A stretch of DNA of 64,000 nt from JALNZF01 sp964447405 (GTDB lineage: Bacteria > Nitrospirota > UBA9217): NCBI GenBank assembly GCA_964447405.1, contig CAYUSP010000005.1, positions 62,001-126,000 of the forward strand, given 5' to 3'. This document shows positions 44,680 through 54,131 of the stretch, piece by piece. The translations under genes were made by a program, and so were the position numbers. The notes under the pieces were generated by a model. It did no database searches and had not been told where the DNA came from. It was given only the letters and a program-made list of their open reading frames with translations. Positions within the stretch are counted from its first letter, which is position 1, and every line of letters starts with the position of its first letter.

Positions 44680-47607
44680 CTAATTCCCAATGTTTAAAAA
44701 ACCGCTGACCACTGAAATTGACCCAGATGATAAATTCACAGCTTGAATGCTAATGGTATATCTGCCACTCTGAGAAACTACAAATCGCTTACCCGTAGTA
44801 TCCGATATCTCTACGCCATTCCATGCAATCACCTGCGGTCCTAATGTCTGTATCTGATTTTCAAGTAAGGTAATGGAAGTGCCGGCTGGCGAAATGAGTT
44901 TCACGGTAACCAAGGAATCGCGATCCAGAGAGTATCTGATTTTCGTGAATTGGCCGTAAGAAAGATTTATCTGATAGGGATCGGTCGCAAAGCCGGTAAT
45001 TTTAACAGTGTCGCCGCTTGTAATAATATGGTTCTCCCGAAGGAGGGTCGCGACAGAGCATGAGGCCTGTGCACCACTATCGAGCAGCTTGTTACTTGGA
45101 TCCCTGCCGTCCCAGATGTAGCTATGGCTTCCAACTGATGCGGCAGCGGCGGCCAGTATACTGAAGTTCTTAGTTCCCCATGCAATATTAATGTTCACCC
45201 GCGATGGCTGCGCCGGATTGTAGGTAACAGTCATAGGCAGATTCTTCGCAGGATCGAAGCCGGTTGACTGAAGACAGGTTACCGTACATGTGCCGGTTGC
45301 TGCCGGCGGGCTGTAGCTCGCTGTCTTGACGCCGTCTGATGCTTCAAGGATATAGATATAGGCTTCGTCAGGTACGGTCTTGCCGGCGTTGTCCTGGCCA
45401 TTCCAGGTGAAGTAGTAGGGTCCTGCTACGGCGCAGTTCCTGGCAGTCTGGTAGATCGGCGTGCCGGTTGATCCCAATTTTTCGGGAATGACCTTGAGCG
45501 TTACCGTTGCCGATGAATTGATGGTGAAGAATATGTTTACATTCCCCTGAACGTTCGTATCAAGCGTGTTTGAGCTGGCCATGACACCCGTGAGTGTGAG
45601 AATATCGCTGGAGAAGTTGGCAATGATCGTATGGTTGCTTGTAACGGTCGAAAACGTGTAAAGACTGACCGCGCCGACCGAGGCGCCGTCCACCTGCACG
45701 TCGCTCACATGATATCCGCTGTTTGGTGTGATCGCGTACGACTGATCGGCGCCGTAATTGACGGTCGTCGAGCCGGCCGGGTTGATCGACCCGTTGGCGT
45801 TCGCGGCTGATGTGATGGTAAATGTCTGAACCGAGAACATCGCCGAGAGCGTGTGCGGAGCGGATACGGTGGGGAAGGTATAAAGCGTGATCGCTCCCTG
45901 TGACACGTTGTCGATAGCGACATCTTGAACTTTGTATCCAGTGTTCGGCGTGATCGTGAAAGCCTGGTTAGCTCCAGATGTCACACCCACCGCACCGGAA
46001 GGACTGATGGTCCCATTCGCTCCTGCACTCGCCGTGATCGTATAGGTGATCGCTGAAAAGGCGGCGTCAATAGTGTGATTAGTGGTGATGTTCGTGAAGG
46101 TATATGTCGGTCCGGTTGCGACCAACGAACTGTCGACCGTTAAGCTCGCGATCTGATATCCCGCGTCAGGCGTGATCGTATACGCCTGGGTACTGCCGGA
46201 ATTCACGATGGCCGTACCTGATGGCGCAATCGACCCATGAGCTCCAGCAGTGGCTGTGATGGTGTAGGTATTGATCGCAAAGCTTGCGTTGATCGTATGG
46301 TGTGCGGTTACATTGCTGAAGGTGTATGTGGTGCCCGTACCAGCTGACACCCCGTCTACGAGAACATCACTAACGTGGTATCCGGTGTTCGGGGTTATAG
46401 TAAAGGTCGTGGATGATCCATGACTTACGATCTGCGGCAATGAGGGGTTTATGCTGCCGTTCCCTCCTGACACGGATGGTGTTATGGTATAAGTATTGAT
46501 GGAGAAACTCGCATTGATCGTATGGGGTGCAGTCACGTTGCTGAACGTGTACGAAGTGACCGTGCCGGCTGATACCCCGTCAACCAGGACATCGTTGACA
46601 TGGTAAGTGGCATTCGGTGTTATCGTAAAAGTCTGGTTTGCTCCGCCATTGACCGGCACAGAACCTGACGGGGTAATCGAACCGTTCGCACCCGCACTGG
46701 CAGTAATGGTAAACGTGTTCAGTGAAAAGGTGGCCGAAATGGTTTGGTTCGAAGTGACATTGCTGAAGGTGTACGTGGGGTTCGTTGCAACGGCACCGCC
46801 GTTGACTGTGACCGTTGCGATCTTGTATCCTGAATTCGGCGTCATGGTAAACACCTTGGTTGATCCGTTCGCTACGCCGACTGTTCCGCTCGGAGCAATG
46901 GCGCCGTTCGCGCCTGTTGATGCTGTTATAGTGCGTATAGTCTGATTCCCGACATTGGAGTAGGATGAATAGTTGGTACTGTCATAGGCCCGAACCCGGT
47001 AATAGTAAGCCGTCCCGACCACACGGCCACCATTAGTCGTTGTTGTGACATTGGTGGCGACAGTGCCGATCACGGAATAAGGCCCGCCGCTTGTAGCGGC
47101 CCTTTCAATGGAATATTGCGTCTCGTATGCAGTATTGTCCGTCCAGGAAATGCTGATCGCGGACGCTGATACGACAGCTGCAGCGAGTCCGATAGGTGCG
47201 GTAAGGGTCGCGGTCTTTGCATTTGCCGTGTTGGAGTAGCTGGAATAGGTCGTTGCATCCTTGCAGCGGACCCGGTAATAATAGGTCGTGTTCTGGGTCA
47301 GGCCAGTGTTCTGATAGCTCGTGGTGTTAGCGCTCAGGGTGGCAACCACGGTCCAGGAGCTTGAACCGTTTGGCGATCTTTCTACATAATAATTAACTTC
47401 GGTAGTGGCCTTATCCTGCCATGCGAGGTTTATCTGACGGGAGGACGCCATCGTGGCTGTAAGATTCGTAGGAGCAGTTGGGGCCGCCTGTGCAGCGCCG
47501 GCTGCGAACAGGGTAAGGGCAAGCATGGCACAGGCTATAGTCATGGTCTTTTGCAAACGATGGTTTGAACGCATTTTTCCACTTTTCTTATTTTCAATGT
47601 TTCGCAT
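44680..47607 (-). CDS. FN3 / InlB-repeat / FlgD-Ig surface protein
   Basis: 975 residues. Signal peptide (MTIACAMLALTLFAAGAAQA), two FN3 domains (about 42-225), six InlB B-repeat-like units (ITASAGANGSIxPSGxVxV ... YTFSNVTxxHTINASF; about 225-690), and three C-terminal FlgD-Ig-like modules (YYFTWNGQDNAGKTVPDEAY, HSYIWDGRDPSNK, QVIAWNGVEISDTTGK). A stalk-like adhesin or extracellular scaffold is likely. ATG 47607 follows AAAAGGAGTGGATGA. A promoter 230 nt upstream gives a long leader. Confidence 0.85.
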   Translation of the reverse strand: MRNIENKKSGKMRSNHRLQKTMTIACAMLALTLFAAGAAQAAPTAPTNLTATMASSRQINLAWQDKATTEVNYYVERSPNGSSSWTVVATLSANTTSYQNTGLTQNTTYYYRVRCKDATTYSSYSNTANAKTATLTAPIGLAAAVVSASAISISWTDNTAYETQYSIERAATSGGPYSVIGTVATNVTTTTNGGRVVGTAYYYRVRAYDSTNYSSYSNVGNQTIRTITASTGANGAIAPSGTVGVANGSTKVFTMTPNSGYKIATVTVNGGAVATNPTYTFSNVTSNQTISATFSLNTFTITASAGANGSITPSGSVPVNGGANQTFTITPNATYHVNDVLVDGVSAGTVTSYTFSNVTAPHTINASFSINTYTITPSVSGGNGSINPSLPQIVSHGSSTTFTITPNTGYHVSDVLVDGVSAGTGTTYTFSNVTAHHTINASFAINTYTITATAGAHGSIAPSGTAIVNSGSTQAYTITPDAGYQIASLTVDSSLVATGPTYTFTNITTNHTIDAAFSAITYTITASAGANGTISPSGAVGVTSGANQAFTITPNTGYKVQDVAIDNVSQGAITLYTFPTVSAPHTLSAMFSVQTFTITSAANANGSINPAGSTTVNYGADQSYAITPNSGYHVSDVQVDGASVGAVSLYTFSTVTSNHTIIANFSSDILTLTGVMASSNTLDTNVQGNVNIFFTINSSATVTLKVIPEKLGSTGTPIYQTARNCAVAGPYYFTWNGQDNAGKTVPDEAYIYILEASDGVKTASYSPPAATGTCTVTCLQSTGFDPAKNLPMTVTYNPAQPSRVNINIAWGTKNFSILAAAAASVGSHSYIWDGRDPSNKLLDSGAQASCSVATLLRENHIITSGDTVKITGFATDPYQINLSYGQFTKIRYSLDRDSLVTVKLISPAGTSITLLENQIQTLGPQVIAWNGVEISDTTGKRFVVSQSGRYTISIQAVNLSSGSISVVSGFLNIGN

Positions 47608-47843
47608 TCATCCACTCCTTTTGCCTGCCGTACAGTGACCAATATTCGAATCATGCATAATGAGCTTCTTCGCAACTTATTGATGCATTGGACAGATAGC
47701 AACCCCTAAAGGCGGACATCGGCCAGCAAACTCAGCACATTGGAACAGTTATTCAGTTGTCTTGAGATAAGAAGATTGAAAAAGGTGTGACCGTAAAACA
47801 CTAAAATGCCAAACGCAAAACGGTAATTCGGAAAAGTATGGCT

Positions 47844-47872
47844 TGTATATCATACGCGGACCGTTCGGTCAA
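47844..47872 (-). promoter_or_regulatory. promoter with 5-2-5 inverted repeat
   Basis: Minus strand: TTGACC (47872-47867), 17-nt spacer, TATACA (47849-47844). GACCG-AA-CGGTC (47870-47859) overlaps the -35 box and spacer and could be an operator. The leader to ATG 47607 would be about 230 nt; I see no known riboswitch in it. Confidence 0.5.
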
Positions 47873-47964
47873 CAAAATAAATGGGGTATTTATGGGTGAT
47901 TATAATTGGAATTTGAGAGGGGTGTGGGAATTATTGTAGCATTGGGCAAGGTAGACCGCGTTTG

Positions 47965-48348
47965 CTATTGTTTCTTCCTTCTCTTCGCATCTTCCATCTC
48001 ATACAGTTCGGCATCGGCAAACCCGAAATAGTGCCCGATCTCGTGTTTCACCGTGTCTGTCACGATCTCTTCGATCTCATCAATGGAGGACGCAGTTTCT
48101 TCTATCGGCTGCTGATAGATGACGATCCGGTCGGGAAGCAGATTTCCATAGTTCCATTCACGCTCGGTGAGCGGCACACCCTGGTACAGGCCAAAAAGCG
48201 TTCCTGACCTTATGCCCATATCGTTTAAAAGCGATCGAGTTGGCCGGTCTTCAATTTCGATGGAAATGTTTTTGAGCTTCTGTTTGAATCTGCGCGGCAG
48301 GCCTTGCAGCGCATGTTGGACGAGTTTTTCGAAATCGAGTTTGTTCAT
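47965..48348 (-). CDS. zincin-like metallopeptidase family protein
   Basis: 127 residues. The motif HEIGHYFGF near the C-terminus gives the HExxHxxG zinc site of the minimal metallopeptidase family (PF06262-like). N-terminal FEKLVQHALQGLPRRF and the middle LFGLYQGVPLTER are family-typical. Substrate unknown. The ATG at 48348 lies about 7 nt after the T-run of the eno terminator and has no Shine-Dalgarno, so its expression route is unclear. Confidence 0.85.
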   Translation of the reverse strand: MNKLDFEKLVQHALQGLPRRFKQKLKNISIEIEDRPTRSLLNDMGIRSGTLFGLYQGVPLTEREWNYGNLLPDRIVIYQQPIEETASSIDEIEEIVTDTVKHEIGHYFGFADAELYEMEDAKRRKKQ

Positions 48349-48354
48349 GATAAT

Positions 48355-48403
48355 AATAAAAAAGGAGCCAGCATCGGAAATGTATTTCCAGACTGCTGAC
48401 TCC
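48355..48403 (-). terminator. intrinsic terminator of eno
   Basis: Minus strand: GGAGTCAGCA (48403-48394) pairs with TGCTGGCTCC (48373-48364), with an inner GGAAAT/ATTTCC stem, followed by TTTTTTATT. It is strong and lies 22 nt past the eno stop. Confidence 0.85.
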
Positions 48404-48425
48404 TGAATACTGACTCCTGTCCTGA

Positions 48426-49709
48426 TTATTTACGTATGCTATAGAAAACATCCTTGCCGCGGTACACAGCGGCGTCTCCCAACTCCTCCTCGATCCGGAT
48501 GAGCTGGTTGTATTTCGCGATGCGGTCCGTGCGTGAGAGTGAACCGGTCTTTATCTGACCCGCGTTGGTCGCGACAGCCAGGTCGGCAATGGTGGCATCC
48601 TCGCTTTCGCCAGAGCGATGGGAGACAATGGCTGTATATCCTGCCCGCTTCGCCATCTCGATGGCATCGAGCGTTTCGGTGAGCGAGCCGATCTGGTTCA
48701 GCTTGATCAGGATGGCGTTGCCGATCCCCTGCTCTATTCCCTTTTTGAAGATCTTCGTATTGGTCACGAAAATATCGTCTCCGACAAGCTGAACCTTGTT
48801 GCCGAGATGGTCGGTCAGCATTTTCCAGCCTTTCCAGTCTTTTTCGGACATGCCATCCTCGATTGTGATGATGGGATACTGCCGGATCCAATCCTCGTAA
48901 AACCGGATCATCTTATCCGACGACATCTTCTTGCCTTCCCCCTTGAGATCGTACACGCCGTTCTTGTAAAACTCGCTCGACGCCACGTCCAGGCCAAGGA
49001 AAACGTCCTTGCCGGCCTTGTACCCGGCCTTTTGAATTGCTTCCAGAATAACCTGTACCGCTTCCTCGTTAGAGCGGAGGTTCGGCGCAAAGCCGCCTTC
49101 GTCCCCCACCGCCGTGTTGTAGCCCTTCTTTTTGAGCACCGCTTTGAGGTTATGAAACACCTCGGTCCCGATGCGAATTGCCTCGGTGCAGGTCTTCGCT
49201 CCCGCGGGAATGATCATGAACTCCTGAAAATCCACGTTATTGTCCGCATGGGCGCCTCCGTTCAGCACATTCATCATAGGAACCGGCAGTTCCTTTGCGT
49301 TCGGACCGCCCAGATACTGATAGAATGGGAGGTTTGCGTCCTCTGATGCAGCCTTGGCAACAGCGAGTGATACGGCAAGAATGGCATTCGCACCGAGCTT
49401 CTTTTTGCTTTCCGTGCCGTCGAGCGCGATCATGGTCCGGTCAATAACCGTCTGTTCCGCAGCGTCGAATCCCATGATAGCAGGACCGATCAGTTCGATC
49501 ACATTCCGGACCGCCTTTTGCACGCCCTTCCCGAGGTATCGTTTGCCGCCGTCGCGCAGTTCCAGCGCTTCATGCTCCCCTGTCGAGGCGCCGCTCGGTA
49601 CGATGGCACGTCCCAAGGCCCCGCTTTCAAGAATGACATCTGCTTCAACCGTGGGATTGCCCCGTGAATCCAGCACTTCGCGCGCATATACATCAATGAT
49701 CTCGCTCAT
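48426..49709 (-). CDS. eno: enolase
   Basis: Interconverts 2-phosphoglycerate and phosphoenolpyruvate. 427 residues, typical length. Recognisable: VYAREVLDSRGNPTVEADV, SGASTGEHEALELRDG, the catalytic region VGDEGGFAPNL, metal ligands in FLGLDVASSEF, TIEDGMSEKDW and LVGDDIFVTN, catalytic Lys in AILIKLNQIGSLTET, and SHRSGESED. ATG 49709 has GAGGAGGTATC upstream. It follows the phosphohexomutase gene by 107 bp. Confidence 0.98.
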   Translation of the reverse strand: MSEIIDVYAREVLDSRGNPTVEADVILESGALGRAIVPSGASTGEHEALELRDGGKRYLGKGVQKAVRNVIELIGPAIMGFDAAEQTVIDRTMIALDGTESKKKLGANAILAVSLAVAKAASEDANLPFYQYLGGPNAKELPVPMMNVLNGGAHADNNVDFQEFMIIPAGAKTCTEAIRIGTEVFHNLKAVLKKKGYNTAVGDEGGFAPNLRSNEEAVQVILEAIQKAGYKAGKDVFLGLDVASSEFYKNGVYDLKGEGKKMSSDKMIRFYEDWIRQYPIITIEDGMSEKDWKGWKMLTDHLGNKVQLVGDDIFVTNTKIFKKGIEQGIGNAILIKLNQIGSLTETLDAIEMAKRAGYTAIVSHRSGESEDATIADLAVATNAGQIKTGSLSRTDRIAKYNQLIRIEEELGDAAVYRGKDVFYSIRK

Positions 49710-49816
49710 GATACCTCCTCAATTACAAATTGGGAATTAGGAATGCAGAATTAAGAAGGAAAGTATGCCGGGTAAAAGCCACAATTCAATCCCGTATTCC
49801 AAATTCCGCAGAATGA

Positions 49817-51247
49817 CTATTGTCCCAGGATAAACTTCTTTCCTTCTTCGATCAACATGGCGATCTTTTCGGAAGATGACGATTCCACATAGATACGAAC
49901 AACCGGCTCGGTACCGGATGCCCGCATCAGAACCCAGCTGTCGTCCTCAAGCATGTACTTAGTGCCGTCCGCGGTGGTTTTTTTGCCCTTTACCCGAAGC
50001 CCCCCGAGCTCGTTCAGCGGCTGGCTGAGCCGGTCCCCTACTGCTTTGCGGTTTGCCTCGGTCAGGTGGATGTTGACTCGTTCATTCAGGATCGTGCCCA
50101 CCTCTTTATACAGCTTCTTGAGCATGTCACGTATAGATTTCTTTTCTTTTGCCACCATCTCGGCAACCAGCAGGCAGGCAAGGATGCCGTCTTTTTCCGG
50201 CACATGGTCTTTGATGGTCATCCCGGCGCTCTCCTCGCCGCCAAAGATGATCTTGCCCTGCACAAGCAGGTCTCCGATGAATTTAAAACCCACGCCTGTC
50301 TCATAGACCTCGATGCCGTGCTTTTTTGCGACAGCGTCTACGAGGTGCGAGGTGGCGATGGAGCGGGCAGCCCCACCTTTCCACTCGCGGGTGCGGCACA
50401 GATAATCAAGAACCAGCGCCAGCACCTGGTTGGGATTAATGTACGAACCATCAACGTCGAGAACACCGAACCGGTCCGCGTCACCGTCCACGGCAAGTCC
50501 GATATCGAATTTACCCTGCTGCATCACCCTGCTTAGTTCAGCAAGATTCGCCTCTGAAGGTTCTGGAGAATTGCCACCGAACAGCGCATCGCGGTTCCCA
50601 TGGATGATTGTCACCGCGCAGCCCGCATCCTTGAGCATGCTGTCGAGATAATCCCTTCCCGTGCCAAACAGGACATCAACCGCCACTTTCAGCTTCGCCT
50701 TTTTGATCGTTTCCATGTCGATCTTCTTTTTCAGGTCATCCAGGTAGGCTTTGCGAAGGTCGATCTCTTCGACAAGTTTTTTGTCCTTTGCATCAGCAAG
50801 TGATAGAACCGCGATGGAATTCTTTTCCAGAAGGGCGTTGGCCCTTGTTTCAATATCCTTGGTGGTCTCCGGGAGCGCCGGCCCGCCCCAGGCCGGTGAA
50901 AATTTCAGGCCGTTATAGTGAGGAGGGTTGTGGCTCGCGGTAAAATTGAATCCGCCTGCCGCTTTTCTGCGAATAATCTCAAAAGAAACCGCGGGAGTGG
51001 GAACGTCCCGGTTTGCTAGATAAGAGTGAATACCGTTCGCAGCCAGTACCTTTGCCGCTTCCTCCGCAAAGCGCTCGGATAAAAAGCGTGTATCGTAGCC
51101 GATAACAATCCCCTTCTCATTTAGTCCCTGTGAGGAGATATGATCAGCAATTGCCTGGGTCACGACGCGCACCCGACTCATCGTGAAGTCATCTGCAATA
51201 ACGCCGCGCCAGCCCGAAGTCCCGAATTTAATTTTTTCGATCGCCAT
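49817..51247 (-). CDS. phosphoglucomutase/phosphomannomutase family protein
   Basis: 476 residues of the alpha-D-phosphohexomutase family, moving phosphate between C6 and C1 of a hexose. Active-site Ser loop TASHNPPHYNGLKFSP, metal loop DGDADRFGVLD, sugar loop GGEESAGMT and phosphate loop RASGTEPVVRIYVES are present. Which sugar it prefers cannot be read; PGM/PMM or glucosamine mutase are possible. ATG 51247 is chosen; a TTG three codons earlier is in frame. A promoter 9 nt upstream suggests a leaderless mRNA. Confidence 0.93.
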   Translation of the reverse strand: MAIEKIKFGTSGWRGVIADDFTMSRVRVVTQAIADHISSQGLNEKGIVIGYDTRFLSERFAEEAAKVLAANGIHSYLANRDVPTPAVSFEIIRRKAAGGFNFTASHNPPHYNGLKFSPAWGGPALPETTKDIETRANALLEKNSIAVLSLADAKDKKLVEEIDLRKAYLDDLKKKIDMETIKKAKLKVAVDVLFGTGRDYLDSMLKDAGCAVTIIHGNRDALFGGNSPEPSEANLAELSRVMQQGKFDIGLAVDGDADRFGVLDVDGSYINPNQVLALVLDYLCRTREWKGGAARSIATSHLVDAVAKKHGIEVYETGVGFKFIGDLLVQGKIIFGGEESAGMTIKDHVPEKDGILACLLVAEMVAKEKKSIRDMLKKLYKEVGTILNERVNIHLTEANRKAVGDRLSQPLNELGGLRVKGKKTTADGTKYMLEDDSWVLMRASGTEPVVRIYVESSSSEKIAMLIEEGKKFILGQ

Positions 51248-51256
51248 AGTGTTCAA

Positions 51257-51285
51257 AAAATATCATAAATGGAACGCCAATGCAA
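51257..51285 (-). promoter_or_regulatory. possible leaderless promoter of the phosphohexomutase gene
   Basis: Minus strand: TTGCAT (51285-51280), 17-nt spacer, TATTTT (51262-51257), then nine nt to the ATG at 51247. Weaker than the queD and fabF examples. Confidence 0.35.
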
Positions 51286-51359
51286 CTAAAACAGCTTGTC
51301 CGAGTTTTTTTCATTGGAATTTTGAAAGTAGAAGCAGCAACCATTTTCGTACGGCGCAA

Positions 51360-51842
51360 TCATATCCTTACAATTTCAGCGCTAATGCTGTTGTCCCCGA
51401 TGGTGAGTACGGCCACGGAATTATAGGGCGCATGCCTCTTGTCCGTCGGGCTACCAGGATTCAGGAAATGGACCCCTTTCACCAGTCCCCAGAAAGGCGT
51501 ATGAGAATGGCCGTACACGATAAGATCGATTGCAGAGAACTCTTGCGCGATCATCTCACGCTGGATATCGATACGGTACTTTCCATGAATGAGGCCGACC
51601 TGGAAGCCGTTGATCGGGATCACTTTTTTATAGGGCAGTCTCCGCTGAACCTCCGGGCCGTCCATGTTCCCCGCGACAGCTTCAACCGGTGCAAGAGTTC
51701 TCAATTCATCCAGCACGGAAAGTTCAACAATATCTCCTGCATGAAGGATCAGGTCCACTCCGTGGAAAATCGAAAAGACTGCAGCAGGCAGCGCCGGGAA
51801 GGCCGCCGGAATATGGGTATCGGAAAGGACTCCCACCCTCAT
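51360..51842 (-). CDS. YfcE/MJ0936-type metallophosphoesterase
   Basis: 160 residues with the calcineurin-like metal motifs in order: GVLSDTHIP, HAGDIVE, GNMDGPE, IHG and YGHSHTP, NPGS. Members are phosphodiesterases of unclear biological substrate. Its ATG overlaps the hisS stop (ATGA), so translation is coupled and it is the last gene of the Rsb-Mla-hisS transcript. Confidence 0.9.
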   Translation of the reverse strand: MRVGVLSDTHIPAAFPALPAAVFSIFHGVDLILHAGDIVELSVLDELRTLAPVEAVAGNMDGPEVQRRLPYKKVIPINGFQVGLIHGKYRIDIQREMIAQEFSAIDLIVYGHSHTPFWGLVKGVHFLNPGSPTDKRHAPYNSVAVLTIGDNSISAEIVRI

Positions 51843-53095
51843 AGTGCGCGAGCCAGCCTCTTCTGCAATTCTACTTCGATGCCGGCCAAAGCAATCTCCG
51901 TCTGCTCCTTGGTCCTCATGTTTCTCAAAATTCCGCTGCCGGTCCTGAGTTCCTGTTCTCCCACGATCAGCGTATATTCCGAACCTGATTTATCGGCTTT
52001 CTTCATCTGGCTCTTGAGGCTAGCTCCGGTGTAATCCGTGTCTACGGGGATGCCTGACGATTTGCAGGCGTGAATCAGAGGAAGTACATAGGCGACAGCT
52101 TCAGCGCCAAGTGAGGCGATAAACAGAACAGGTCGACGGGAAACCGCCGCGTTGGACTGCATCAGCGATATGGCACGTTCAACACCTAAGGCGAATCCGA
52201 TGCCCGGCATGGCCGGTCCGCCAATTTCCTTTACTAAACCATCATACCTGCCGCCCGCGGCAACGGTATTCTGCGCACCCATGTGGCCCATAACCAGCTC
52301 AAACGTGGTTCGCGTATAGTAGTCGAGCCCGCGTACCAGTCTTTTATTGACCTCGAAAGGGATACCAAGCTTTCGCAGCCCCTGTTCCACCGTTGAAAAG
52401 TGGGACGAGCACGGTCCGCAGAGGTAATCCAGCATGACCGGAGAATCAATAAATTTGTCCGCATCCACTTTGCAGTCCAGGACCCGGAGCGGATTGGTCT
52501 CATAGCGACGCTGGCAGTCAGTGCACAACCCGGGAAGTTTTCCTGCGAGATACTCTTTCAGCGCGTCTCGGTATGCATCCCTGCAGGACGGGTCTCCGAG
52601 CGAGTTGATCTGAAGCGTCAATCCGGTTATGCCAAGCCGGGAAAACAGCATATGCAGCATGGCCAGGACCTCTATATCGACATGAGGATGGTCGAGTCCT
52701 ATTGCTTCAACGCCGATCTGGTAGAATTGGCGATAACGTCCTTTCTGCGGACGCTCATGCCTGAACATGGGCCCCAGGTAATACAGCTTCGTCAGCTGAG
52801 TGTCGACGTACATCTTGTGCTCAACATAGGCGCGCACTACGCCGGCAGTTCCTTCGGGCCTGAGCGTGATCTTTCTGCCGTCCCTGTCCTCAAAAGTGTA
52901 CATCTCCTTTTCCACGATGTCCGTGGACGCCCCGATGCTCCGGGCGAACAGTTCGGTATACTCGAACACAGGCACCCTGATCTCTGCGAAGCCGAAGTCT
53001 TCAAAAAGACTGCGTGCAATTGCCTCGAGATGCTGCCATTGCGGCATGTCCTCCGGAAGGATATCTTTCACTCCCTTGATAGCCTGAATCGACAT
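51839..53095 (-). CDS. hisS: histidyl-tRNA synthetase
   Basis: Class II synthetase, 418 residues. Motif 1 region at the start (GVKDILPEDM), motif 2 YLGPMFRHERPQKGRYRQFYQ, His-binding LVRGLDYYTRTTFE, motif 3 PGIGFALGVERA, and a C-terminal anticodon-binding domain. A CTDCQRR...CK...CGPC cysteine cluster resembles a small zinc insertion found in many bacterial HisRS. ATG 53095 follows AAGGAGTGTGA. About 88 bp separate it from mlaD. Confidence 0.97.
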   Translation of the reverse strand: MSIQAIKGVKDILPEDMPQWQHLEAIARSLFEDFGFAEIRVPVFEYTELFARSIGASTDIVEKEMYTFEDRDGRKITLRPEGTAGVVRAYVEHKMYVDTQLTKLYYLGPMFRHERPQKGRYRQFYQIGVEAIGLDHPHVDIEVLAMLHMLFSRLGITGLTLQINSLGDPSCRDAYRDALKEYLAGKLPGLCTDCQRRYETNPLRVLDCKVDADKFIDSPVMLDYLCGPCSSHFSTVEQGLRKLGIPFEVNKRLVRGLDYYTRTTFELVMGHMGAQNTVAAGGRYDGLVKEIGGPAMPGIGFALGVERAISLMQSNAAVSRRPVLFIASLGAEAVAYVLPLIHACKSSGIPVDTDYTGASLKSQMKKADKSGSEYTLIVGEQELRTGSGILRNMRTKEQTEIALAGIEVELQKRLARAL

Positions 53096-53183
53096 TCACA
53101 CTCCTTATCTCGCTACAGAATAAAACTCGCTGATCAAGCGATCTACTTATTATTGATTCTTTCCGCGATCTGCATTGTGTTAA

Positions 53184-54005
53184 TCACGGTTTTCTCAGCA
53201 GCTTCCACGGTTCCTTTTTAACCTCTTCCGAAGCATCTTTCAGGTTCTTCCCCATGTCCCGGAAATGCACGATCATCTCGTCGATGTTTCTTCTATTCTC
53301 CTGCACAAGCTCCCCGGTCTTGCCCACAAGGTCGGAGGTCTTTTCCGTGATCACCTTTAGATTCGCCGCGCTGTCATCGATTTTCTTCAGGATGTCCGGA
53401 AGATTCTTGAGGCCCTGGGCAACCTCTTCCTTGCTCGAAGTCATCACCTTGATGTTTGAAGAGACATCCTGCAGGTTGCGGATCGTCGCTTTGAGGGATT
53501 TTGACAAAGCGGGATCTCCAAGTATGCTGTCCAGGTTCGCTGAAATATTCTTGAGCCTTCCGACTACCTCCATGGCGGACTTGGTTAGGTCTTCCAGTTT
53601 CATGGACTCTTCGCCAATAATAACGCCTCCGGGTTCCAACGCTGCAGATTGCGGCGATCCGCCGGACAGTTCGACGAACTTCCCGCCGACAATGCCCAGC
53701 GATTTTATGGCGGCTTTCGTATCCTTCTTCATGACCGTATCGGTGTATATGCTCAGGGTAAGCTCCACTTTTTCGCTATGCTCCGGAGCAATGCGGATAC
53801 CGGATACCTTGCCTACTTTTATACCCGAGAGCCTCACCTGAGCGTTTCGTTCAATGCCGTCACTCATCAGGAAAAGTACCTTTATTTCTTTTGTTTTACG
53901 AAAAAGACTCTGAATATCGCTGACCGCGAAGACCATGACCGCAAGGACCGCAAATGATAGCAGGAGAAATATGCCTGCCCGTATTTCAGAACGACGATAT
54001 TCCAT
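53184..54005 (-). CDS. mlaD: MlaD-type MCE-domain protein
   Basis: 273 residues: N-terminal membrane helix (GIFLLLSFAVLAVMVFAV), MCE domain (about 38-115, IKVLFLMSDGIERNAQVRLSGIKVGKV), then a long helical/coiled C-terminus with repeated VVGRLKNISANLDSI-like segments. MlaD hexamers capture phospholipids for the MlaFE transporter. In the same transcript as mlaE and mlaF. Confidence 0.92.
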   Translation of the reverse strand: MEYRRSEIRAGIFLLLSFAVLAVMVFAVSDIQSLFRKTKEIKVLFLMSDGIERNAQVRLSGIKVGKVSGIRIAPEHSEKVELTLSIYTDTVMKKDTKAAIKSLGIVGGKFVELSGGSPQSAALEPGGVIIGEESMKLEDLTKSAMEVVGRLKNISANLDSILGDPALSKSLKATIRNLQDVSSNIKVMTSSKEEVAQGLKNLPDILKKIDDSAANLKVITEKTSDLVGKTGELVQENRRNIDEMIVHFRDMGKNLKDASEEVKKEPWKLLRKP

Positions 54006-54131
54006 GATTACCCCGGATAACAGTAGGTGGCGTTGTTTGAGTCCTTAGGATAGGTGAAGTCTTGATAACATAGAGTGTCAATTGAGTTGCTCGGTTCGCC
54101 GAAAGGTACTTTCGGAAGGAGTCATTCTTCA

